Shown here piece after piece: positions 1-5,601 of a stretch of 14,062 bases of DNA. The notes under the pieces are model-generated. The model saw only the letters and a program-made list of their open reading frames with translations, was not told the DNA's origin and searched no databases. The stretch covers positions 1 through 14,062 of the forward strand of contig DASWQJ010000145.1 in NCBI GenBank assembly GCA_036403795.1, read 5' to 3'. The position numbers were made by a program, and so were the translations under genes. Each line of letters starts with the position of its first letter. Within the stretch, counting starts at the first letter, position 1. The DNA is from Stenotrophomonas_A sp036403795 (GTDB lineage Bacteria > Pseudomonadota > Gammaproteobacteria > Xanthomonadales > Xanthomonadaceae).

Positions 1-18
1 ACTGTCGTTTGCCTACTC

Positions 19-1176
19 ATGCCCAAATCGCCCTGGTTGCTCGCCTGCTGTCTGATCCTTGCCGCTTGTCAGCAGGCCAGCGATCCGGCGCGCACCGGTG
101 GCGATGCCCAGCGCATGGCGGCCGATGGCGATCACTTGGTATCCATCGGTGGCGAAGATGCACCCGGCGTGCCGGCGCCGGCCAAGGCCCCGGTCACGAC
201 GACTTCAACGCCGCGCGCCACGGCCGGCACGGCGGCGACGCGACCCCAGGCCAACCCGGACGAGCCCTGGCCGACGGCACAGCTTGAGCTTGGCCAGGCC
301 TTCATCAGTTGCGATACCGATTACGCCGGTGATCAGGGCCACGGCATCGCCTTGGCCGCCCTCGATCGCGACAGCCTGCGCCAGGCGCTGGAACCGTGTC
401 GCCAGAGCGGGCTGCTGCGGGTGCGCTACGAGGGCAAGATCAATGCCGGTTTCGCCGAACTGGCATGGCGCCTGGCGGCGGTTGCCGACGAACTGCAACT
501 GCATCGTCGCATCCTGGACCTGGATTCCAGTGGCGGTCAGGTCGAAGCGGCGATCCGCGCGGGCGACGCCATTGGCGAATCGAACTGGACGATCTGGGTG
601 CGTGAGGGTTCCATCTGCCACAGCGCCTGCGTGTTCGTGCTGGCGGCCGGCGACAACCGCCTGATCGCGGGGAAGGTGGGCATCCACCGCATGATGCGGA
701 TCAGCTCCAAGGCCACCTCGCGCGCCGAGCTCAATCGTGAGTTGCACGAGGTCTACGGCAAGGTGAAGGAATACCTGGAGCGCAACGGCGTGGCCGTGGC
801 GGGGGCCGACCTGATGATGACCGTGCCCAATCGCAGCCTGCGACTGCTCACCCCGGAGGAGCTCAAGGAATACGGCCTGGACGGCACCAACGCCGTGCAG
901 GACGATCTGGAGCGCATCCGCCAGATGCGCCAGTGCGGCGATGATTTCGTGCGGCGCAAGGATGCTTTCCTGGTCGCGTTCGACCAGCAATGCAAGAGCG
1001 TCGGCGCGGACCTGGAGGCCGTCAATGCGTGCGGCCAGGCGTTGAAGCAGCGCTTCGGATTTCCCGATCCGGCGTGTCCCGAGCAAAGCCCGCTGGCCGA
1101 GAACGACACGGCCTTGTTGTTTCCGCCCGTCGTCCCGCGCGAGTCGGCGGGCGTGATCGTGCCGCCGGCCCGCTGA
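19..1176 (+). CDS. Periplasmic ClpP-like (crotonase-fold) lipoprotein, COG3904-type
   Basis: A 385-residue predicted lipoprotein. The N-terminus has a short basic/hydrophobic signal ending in the lipobox LAAC, with Cys17 as the lipidation site followed by Gln, so outer-membrane sorting is likely by the E. coli rule. Residues 18-85 are a Pro/Ala/Thr-rich linker. The folded part (about 90-300) resembles periplasmic ClpP/SDH-like proteins: a LDLDSSGGQ strand-turn at 167-174, the segment SICHSAC with candidate nucleophile Ser202, and GIHRM with candidate catalytic His223. These match the Ser and His spacing of the ClpP fold; the third catalytic residue is not clear. Eight cysteines lie beyond the lipobox (98, 127, 200, 204, 306, 324, 338, 353), and two of them bracket Ser202, suggesting disulfides. 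The ATG at 19 is chosen because it gives a complete signal; only 18 bases upstream are visible. Substrate unknown. Confidence 0.85.
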   Translation: MPKSPWLLACCLILAACQQASDPARTGGDAQRMAADGDHLVSIGGEDAPGVPAPAKAPVTTTSTPRATAGTAATRPQANPDEPWPTAQLELGQAFISCDTDYAGDQGHGIALAALDRDSLRQALEPCRQSGLLRVRYEGKINAGFAELAWRLAAVADELQLHRRILDLDSSGGQVEAAIRAGDAIGESNWTIWVREGSICHSACVFVLAAGDNRLIAGKVGIHRMMRISSKATSRAELNRELHEVYGKVKEYLERNGVAVAGADLMMTVPNRSLRLLTPEELKEYGLDGTNAVQDDLERIRQMRQCGDDFVRRKDAFLVAFDQQCKSVGADLEAVNACGQALKQRFGFPDPACPEQSPLAENDTALLFPPVVPRESAGVIVPPAR

Positions 1177-1335
1177 CAGCGTCCCATAGGGCGCAAGGGG
1201 CATCAGCCGAGGTGCCGCCGAGCCACCATCGGCCACCGCTTCGGGCGGAACACGGGGTCTTTGCCGCTGCCGGGAGCCTTCACGTCGGTCGCACCGGCGG
1301 CGCCCTAGGTTCGACGCATTGCCAGGGGGTGCGCC

Positions 1336-1581
1336 ATGCTGGGAAAGACCCGCGGAATGATTCGAGCCTATCTGACGCCGCTGCTGTGGGTGGCCGCGGC
1401 CTTCGTGGCGGCCGAGCTGCTGCGCTGGGCGGCGGTGTCCTCGTCGTGGCATTGGTTGGCCACTTTGGCAACGTGGTTGAGCCTGCTCGTCCTGCTGGCG
1501 GCCACGGCCCGTGCGTTGTGGGTCACCTGGCGACTGTGGCGCAACCGATCGGTGCCGCCGCCGGCCGATGGCACCGCGTGA
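1336..1581 (+). CDS. Small Trp-rich membrane protein, unknown function
   Basis: An 81-residue protein with two predicted transmembrane segments (about residues 12-31 and 39-62), a positively charged C-terminal stretch (RLWRNR) and a Pro-rich tail. It contains eight tryptophans, many near the membrane edges. Codon use is strongly G/C-ending like its neighbours, which supports it being real despite its size. The purine-rich AGGGGG just upstream of the ATG can act as a ribosome binding site. I do not recognise a family. It sits between the ClpP-like lipoprotein and a secreted DUF4019 protein, all on the plus strand, but gaps of about 160 and 84 bases make a tight operon unlikely. A small membrane protein of the envelope is all that can be said. 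Confidence 0.65.
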   Translation: MLGKTRGMIRAYLTPLLWVAAAFVAAELLRWAAVSSSWHWLATLATWLSLLVLLAATARALWVTWRLWRNRSVPPPADGTA

Positions 1582-1665
1582 GCCGACGCGTGAATACGAC
1601 CCTACGGGCGCTGTCGTAGACTCGCCGCGCCGATGACGGCCCCTTGAAGAAAGGACGATCAAGCC

Positions 1666-2235
1666 ATGCGTCATTCCCGAATTGCGTTGTCCCTGATGTT
1701 GCTCGGATCGGTCGCCGGCAGTGCGCTGGCGCAACAGACTGCGCCGGCTGCCCGTCCCGCCGGCACGCCCGCCCCGGCGCCCCGGCCGGCACCCGCCGGC
1801 CAGCCCACCGCAGCACCGGCCGGGCAGGCCGCACCGGCACTGACGCCGGCCCAGCAAGCGCAACTGGCCAAGCAGAACGCCGAGATGACCCAGGCCGCGC
1901 TGAAGGTGGTGCAGATGGTCGATGCGAACCAACTGGCGCAGCTGTGGGAAGGCGCTTCGGTCGTGGCCAAGCGTGCGGTTCCGCGGGAGGCCTTCGTGGC
2001 GCAGATCGCCGGCGCGCGCAAGCGCCTGGGCACGGTGAGTGGGCGCGGCCAGCCCACGGTCACGCGCGTGCGCTACAACCCCGGCGCGTCGGTGCCGGAA
2101 GGTCTCTACGTCAATGTCAGTTTTCCGACCCGGTTCACCGGTGCGCCCCAGCCCGTGCGCGAGTTGGTCTCGTTCCGGCTGGACGAAGACAAAGTGTGGC
2201 GCCTGAGCGGCTACAGCCTGCCCAACGCCAAGTAA
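1666..2235 (+). CDS. Secreted DUF4019-like protein
   Basis: A 189-residue exported protein. Residues 1-22 form a signal peptide (basic start, hydrophobic core, ALA before the predicted cut ahead of QQT). Residues 25-65 are a low-complexity Ala/Pro linker. The C-terminal part (about 70-188) has the pattern I associate with DUF4019: a helix ending VVQMVDANQLAQLWEGAS, then a REAFVAQIAGARKRLG segment, and a final beta-rich part including VSFPTRF and VWRLSGYSL. The fold is of the NTF2/SnoaL-like kind by inference and has no known activity. AAGGA at 1651-1655, about 10 bases before the ATG, supports the start. A -10-like TAGACT at 1617-1622 lies upstream, without a good -35; the same hexamer occurs upstream of the ubiquinone hydroxylase gene. 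Confidence 0.82.
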   Translation: MRHSRIALSLMLLGSVAGSALAQQTAPAARPAGTPAPAPRPAPAGQPTAAPAGQAAPALTPAQQAQLAKQNAEMTQAALKVVQMVDANQLAQLWEGASVVAKRAVPREAFVAQIAGARKRLGTVSGRGQPTVTRVRYNPGASVPEGLYVNVSFPTRFTGAPQPVRELVSFRLDEDKVWRLSGYSLPNAK

Positions 2236-2265
2236 CCCCACTGCTGGCAGACAGGAATGCACCCG

Positions 2266-2673
2266 ATGAATATTGAAGCCCTGCCTGTGGAACTGCGCGT
2301 GTTGGCCTGGTCGGTCGCGCTGGGCCTGCTGCAGTTGATGCTGGCCGCGGGCGCCTCGACGGCGCAGCGCGGCAGCAAGTGGAATGTCAGTGCCCGCGAT
2401 GGCACGCCGCCGGCACTGGCCGGGGTGGCGGCGCGACTGGATCGGGCGCTGCGCAACTTTCTGGAGAGCTTCGCGTTTTTCGCCGTCGCGGCATTGGCCG
2501 TGGTGGCTGCGCAGCGAACCGACGGACACAGTGCACTGGGCGTGCAGCTGTATTTCTGGGCGCGGGTGCTTTACGTACCGCTGTATGCGTTCGGCGTGCC
2601 GGTGGTACGCAGCCTGGTATGGACGGTGTCGATCGTCGGCATCGTGCTGGTGCTGTGGCCATTGTTCACCTGA
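2266..2673 (+). CDS. MAPEG family membrane protein
   Basis: A 135-residue membrane protein of the MAPEG family (membrane-associated proteins in eicosanoid and glutathione metabolism). Bacterial members are about 130 residues with four helices, as here. Recognisable parts are the WNVSARDG loop after helix 1, the RLDRALRNFLESFAFFAVAAL helix (with the conserved Arg-Asn-x-x-Glu core) and the YFWARVLYVPLYAFG segment. Function in bacteria is mostly unproven; glutathione-dependent conjugation or peroxide reduction is possible. The ATG at 2266 is preferred over the in-frame ATG at 2257 because AGGA at 2253-2256 is correctly spaced only for the former. The gene begins 30 bases after the DUF4019 stop, so the two may be co-transcribed. 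It ends 18 bases before the FNR-like site of the next gene. Confidence 0.88.
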   Translation: MNIEALPVELRVLAWSVALGLLQLMLAAGASTAQRGSKWNVSARDGTPPALAGVAARLDRALRNFLESFAFFAVAALAVVAAQRTDGHSALGVQLYFWARVLYVPLYAFGVPVVRSLVWTVSIVGIVLVLWPLFT

Positions 2674-2691
2674 TCGCCTGCCTGCCGCGCG

Positions 2692-2705
2692 TTGATTGCG
2701 ATCAA
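2692..2705. promoter_or_regulatory. FNR/FixK-type binding palindrome upstream of the ubiquinone hydroxylase gene
   Basis: The sequence TTGAT-TGCG-ATCAA is an exact match to the FNR/Anr/FixK consensus TTGAT-N4-ATCAA. Its centre (2698.5) lies about 41 bases before the start point predicted from the -10-like TAGACT at 2727-2732, which is the classic position for a class II activator. Binding is inferred from the match only. Confidence 0.6.
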
Positions 2706-2712
2706 GGCGGCG

Positions 2713-2743
2713 CCAGGGTGCGGCGCTAGACTCGGCACCCTGG
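2713..2743 (+). promoter_or_regulatory. Candidate promoter -10 region enclosed in a 9-bp inverted repeat
   Basis: The arms CCAGGGTGC (2713-2721) and GCACCCTGG (2735-2743) are perfect inverted copies separated by 13 bases that contain the -10-like hexamer TAGACT (2727-2732). No convincing -35 is present; the FNR-like palindrome at 2692-2705 sits where an activator would replace it. If transcription starts near 2739 the repeat is mostly upstream of the RNA start and would act as a DNA operator rather than an RNA hairpin. It could instead form a hairpin at the end of the preceding MAPEG transcript, but no T-run follows. Confidence 0.45.
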
Positions 2744-2765
2744 ACTGGCTTTGCGGGAATCGCTC

Positions 2766-3953
2766 ATGTTGTCGGTGGATGTGGCGGTGGTGGGAGCCGG
2801 GCCGGTAGGCCTGGCGTTCGCGCGGTCGTTGGCTGGATGCGGCCTGTCGATCGCCTTGGTCGAGCAACAGCCGCTGGACGCACTGGCCGATCCGGCGTTC
2901 GACGGACGCGAAATTGCGCTGACCCACGCGTCGCGCCACTGCCTGGAACAACTGGGCTGGTGGGCACAATTGCCCGACGCGGAGATCTCGCCGTTGCAGC
3001 AGGCCAAGGTCATGAACGGCGACTCACCGTTCGCGCTCGACTTCGCGCCCGGTGCGGACGGCCAGCCATTGGGATGGCTGGTGCCGAACCATTGGATCCG
3101 GCGGGCCGCCTTCGCCTCGGTCGCCGGGCAGCCGGGGCTGCAATGGCTCGCAGGTCGCCGCGTGACTTCGCTCCGGCAAGGCGGCGACCAGGTGACATTG
3201 CGCTTGAGCGATGGGCAATCGATGGTCGCAGGCCTGGTGGTCGCGGCGGACAGCCGGTTTTCATCGACGCGCCGTCTGCTGGGCATCGGTGCCCGCCACC
3301 GCGATTACGGCAAGACCATGCTGGTATGCAGGATGCGCCACGAGCGCCCGCACCATCACGCGGCGTGGGAATGGTTCGGGCACGGTCGCACGATGGCGCT
3401 ACTGCCCTTGGCGGGCGATCGCGCCGGCGCCGTGTTGACCTTGCCGGCTTCGCAGGTCGCGGAATTGCAGGCGATGGATGACGCCGATTTCGGTGCTGCG
3501 GTGACGGCCTGCTTCGATGGCCGCCTCGGCGAGATGGTGCCCGACGGAACGCGTCACGCGTATCCGCTGGTAGGGGTGTACGCGGACCGTTTCGCGGCCC
3601 CGCGGGCGGCGTTGATCGGCGATGCAGCCGTCGGCATGCACCCGCTCACCGCGCACGGCTTCAACCTGGGATTGCAGGGACAGGCACGACTGGCCCAAGG
3701 CGTGCGTGCGGCCCGTGCCCAGGGTCGAGACTTTGGCGCAGCGGCGGTATTGCTTGCTTACGAGCGGGCCCATCGTCGCGCCACGCTGCCCTTGTACGAA
3801 GCCACCCATGCGATCGCCGCGCTTTACACCGATGAGCGGCTGCCGGCGCGAATACTGCGGCAGGCTGCGCTGCGCGTGGCCGCGCGGGTGACCCCGTTCC
3901 GGCGTGCGATCGCCGCCCACCTGACCCAGCGCGTGGCCGTCGCCACGCGTTGA
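2766..3953 (+). CDS. ubiM: FAD-dependent ubiquinone-biosynthesis hydroxylase, UbiH/UbiF family, probably UbiM
   Basis: A 395-residue class A flavin monooxygenase that would hydroxylate the ring of a ubiquinone precursor using NAD(P)H and O2. The N-terminal dinucleotide-binding motif VVGAGPVG is at residues 8-15, followed by DGREIALTH (46-54). The usual DG motif reads VVAADSRFS (158-166), with Ser in place of the common Gly. The GD/FAD-ribityl motif is LIGDAAVGMHPLTAHGFNLG (283-302). The segments AKVMNGDSPFALDF and AALYTDE agree with what I remember of UbiM rather than UbiH or UbiF; the family is near certain, the subfamily less so. The start is the ATG at 2766 with GGGA 7 bases ahead, in preference to an in-frame TTG at 2751. 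An FNR-like site and a -10-like box lie just upstream, so the gene probably has its own promoter. Confidence 0.82.
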   Translation: MLSVDVAVVGAGPVGLAFARSLAGCGLSIALVEQQPLDALADPAFDGREIALTHASRHCLEQLGWWAQLPDAEISPLQQAKVMNGDSPFALDFAPGADGQPLGWLVPNHWIRRAAFASVAGQPGLQWLAGRRVTSLRQGGDQVTLRLSDGQSMVAGLVVAADSRFSSTRRLLGIGARHRDYGKTMLVCRMRHERPHHHAAWEWFGHGRTMALLPLAGDRAGAVLTLPASQVAELQAMDDADFGAAVTACFDGRLGEMVPDGTRHAYPLVGVYADRFAAPRAALIGDAAVGMHPLTAHGFNLGLQGQARLAQGVRAARAQGRDFGAAAVLLAYERAHRRATLPLYEATHAIAALYTDERLPARILRQAALRVAARVTPFRRAIAAHLTQRVAVATR

Positions 3954-3992
3954 TCGCGCTACGCCGCGTCGGCGGCTGCGGCACGTCGACGG

Positions 3993-4214
3993 TTAGGGCG
4001 CGTCGACGACGCGGATCTCCACGTCATCGATCTGCACGATCTGCCCGGCCCGGATCTTGGCGGTCTTGCGCAGTTCGACCTCGCCATCGACCAGGACCGC
4101 ACCGCTGGCCACAATGGTCTTGCCGTGGCCGCCGCTGTCGGCGATGCCAGCCAATTTGAGCAATTGGTTGAGCTCGACGTGTTCGCGGTCTAGATCGAAT
4201 TCGAGGATCTGCAT
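3993..4214 (-). CDS. YbcJ-like S4-domain RNA-binding protein
   Basis: A 73-residue protein that is almost entirely one S4 RNA-binding domain: VELNQLLKLAGIADSGGHGK (13-32) followed by ASGAVLVDGEVELRKTAKI (36-54) and a final GQIVQIDDVEIRVV strand pair. It closely resembles E. coli YbcJ (70 residues) in length and layout. YbcJ-type proteins are thought to bind RNA, possibly rRNA or tRNA; no catalytic domain is attached. The start is set at the ATG at 4214; an in-frame TTG at 4229 adds only MRDPS and neither has a good ribosome binding site. It lies 50 bases downstream of the membrane-protein gene on the same strand and could be the last gene of the sigma-factor operon. Its 3' end converges on the ubiquinone hydroxylase gene 39 bases away. 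Confidence 0.87.
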   Translation of the reverse strand: MQILEFDLDREHVELNQLLKLAGIADSGGHGKTIVASGAVLVDGEVELRKTAKIRAGQIVQIDDVEIRVVDAP

Positions 4215-4264
4215 GGAAGGGTCGCGCAAGGCTGAGGCGGGGACGCATTATTGCGCCGGGGCCT

Positions 4265-4924
4265 TCATTGGCGCTCGAAGGCTTCCATTTCGTCCAGCAG
4301 TGCCTGCGCGCGACGCAGGCTGGTGCCGGTGACACTGGCTTCCATGCGTTGGGCCAGCGCGGGCCGCGATGGATGGCGGGCCCAGCGGTAGAAGCCCCAG
4401 GTCGCCGCCCAACCGGCCATCCCGGCCGCCAGGCTGATCCACACCCAGGCCGGCGTGACGCCTGACACCGGGTGCCGCGGATCCAGGCCGGCGAGGGCCA
4501 CCACTACCGGCAGCCACATGATCCACCAGGGCCAACCCACGGCGATGCCCGCCAGGCCGTGGAACCGGCGGATCAGGCGCAGCCGCTGCTGGATCGCCAT
4601 CACCGACGCGGCCAGGTCCAGGCTGCCGATCAGGCCACTCAGGATGCCGCCCGCGGCCGCGGTGGCCACGCCGAACACGTGCAACACGATGCCGGCGAAG
4701 AAGTAGCCGCCCGGCGCGGGGTTGCGCGTCCAGCAGGCCACGCCGAGCAGGATCAGCGCGATGCCGAAGGCGACCTGCAGCAGCTGCCCCCAGAACAATG
4801 GGCGCAGGCTGGAGCGCATCCGGTCGCGCTTGCGCTCGCGCAGCAATTCCAGCTGGATCGATTGCTGGCGTTCCAGGCGTTCGCCCAGCTGTTGCCAGGT
4901 GTTCTTGAGTTCGTCGAGTTCCAT
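4265..4924 (-). CDS. Four-helix membrane protein paired with an ECF sigma factor, putative anti-sigma or sensor
   Basis: A 219-residue membrane protein. Residues 1-38 form a charged, coiled-coil-like cytoplasmic helix (MELDELKNTWQQLGERLERQ at the start). Four hydrophobic segments follow at about 44-65, 73-98, 122-146 and 158-178, then a short charged C-terminal tail (LLDEMEAFERQ). The coding start lies 10 bases after the stop of the upstream ECF sigma gene, so the two are almost certainly co-transcribed. I know of similar sigma-plus-membrane-protein pairs in which the membrane protein begins with a LxxxWQxL-type amphipathic helix; this position and layout suggest sigma-factor control, but no zinc-binding ZAS motif is present, so it is not a classical zinc anti-sigma factor. 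The function is inferred from context. Confidence 0.8.
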   Translation of the reverse strand: MELDELKNTWQQLGERLERQQSIQLELLRERKRDRMRSSLRPLFWGQLLQVAFGIALILLGVACWTRNPAPGGYFFAGIVLHVFGVATAAAGGILSGLIGSLDLAASVMAIQQRLRLIRRFHGLAGIAVGWPWWIMWLPVVVALAGLDPRHPVSGVTPAWVWISLAAGMAGWAATWGFYRWARHPSRPALAQRMEASVTGTSLRRAQALLDEMEAFERQ

Positions 4925-4934
4925 GGCGGGGCCT

Positions 4935-5465
4935 TCAGATTTCGTGGCGGATGCGTTGCTTGAGGCGACTGATTCGCGTGGCGGCGTTGGCTTCGCTGAT
5001 GCCGAGCACCTCGCCGATCTGTCGATGGCTGTGGTCCTCCAGGTAGAGCAGCATCAGCGCCCGATCGAGCGGTGGCAGCGCGTGGATGAAGCGATACAGC
5101 CGCTCCACCTGCTGGCCGGCATCCGGATCGCGGGCGTGCGGATCGGCGATGTCGTGGTGGGCCGGATCCCAGGGTTCGCTGTGGCTGAGCTCACGGCTAT
5201 GCGCGCGCACCCAGGAGATCGCCACGTTCAAGGCCACCCGGTACATCCAGGTGGTGACCGGGCGGGCAGGGTCGTAGGATGGCCAGGCCCGCCACAGCTG
5301 GGCGGCGATTTCCTGGCCCAGGTCTTCACGGTCCTGCCGCTGCCAGGCGTAGGTGCCGGCCACCTTGACCAGCAGCCCCTGGTGGCGCTGCAGCAAGGCC
5401 GCGAAGGCCTGGCCGTCGGCGGGGCGGGCGGCGGGGTTTGCCATCGGGGATAGGGTCTGGGTCAT
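4935..5465 (-). CDS. ECF-family RNA polymerase sigma factor
   Basis: A 176-residue extracytoplasmic-function (sigma-70 group IV) factor. Region 2 spans about residues 22-90: FAALLQRHQGLL, then DREDLGQEIAAQLWRAW and the aromatic-rich TWMYRVALNVAISWVR that contacts the -10 element. Region 4 spans about 122-174: LPPLDRALMLLYLEDHSHRQIGEVLG, then ISEANAATRISRLKQRIR, the helix-turn-helix that reads the -35. No extra C-terminal domain is present. The start is uncertain: an ATG at 5465 is used here; an ATG at 5444 (after MTQTLSP) and a TTG at 5495 are also possible, and none has a strong ribosome binding site. It leads the operon with the membrane protein 10 bases downstream, and a candidate autoregulated promoter overlaps the start region. 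Confidence 0.93.
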   Translation of the reverse strand: MTQTLSPMANPAARPADGQAFAALLQRHQGLLVKVAGTYAWQRQDREDLGQEIAAQLWRAWPSYDPARPVTTWMYRVALNVAISWVRAHSRELSHSEPWDPAHHDIADPHARDPDAGQQVERLYRFIHALPPLDRALMLLYLEDHSHRQIGEVLGISEANAATRISRLKQRIRHEI

Positions 5466-5475
5466 GTCACCGGAT

Positions 5476-5502
5476 GATTCGCCGGCCCGCGACAATCCTT
5501 AC
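5476..5502 (-). promoter_or_regulatory. Candidate ECF-type promoter for the sigma-factor operon
   Basis: Reading the minus strand, GTAAGG (5502-5497) is followed after 15 bases by CGAATC (5481-5476). This resembles the GTAACC-N16-CGAA type of ECF promoter described for Caulobacter sigma-F. If correct, transcription would start only a few bases before the ATG at 5465, favouring translation from 5465 with almost no leader or from the ATG at 5444. Single-site pattern match only. Confidence 0.3.
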
Positions 5503-5518
5503 ACCTGAACGGACCTTT

Positions 5519-5547
5519 TCGACAGCGGGCCGTTCAGGGCGCACAAT
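5519..5547 (+). promoter_or_regulatory. Sigma-70-type promoter of the DEAD-box helicase gene
   Basis: TCGACA (5519-5524, five of six matches to TTGACA) and CACAAT (5542-5547, four of six matches to TATAAT) are separated by the ideal 17 bases. The predicted start near 5554 leaves a leader of about 48 bases. It diverges from the sigma-factor operon. Confidence 0.55.
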
Positions 5548-5601
5548 ACGCCCCCACTTGCGCCCGCCCGTTCGCGGCGGTGCTGCCCCCGGAGTGTCCC
5601 C

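Noticed and set aside
990..1619. Plus-strand frame of 209 codons spanning the end of the lipoprotein gene and the small membrane protein
   Set aside because: Out of frame with both, Arg/Gly-rich, and with worse codon positions than the two overlapping genes.
205..2529. A 774-codon open frame on the minus strand
   Set aside because: It runs antisense to four plus-strand genes with signal peptides or recognised families; it is the usual stop-free frame opposite G/C-ending codons and its Arg/Gly/His/Gln-rich translation resembles no family.
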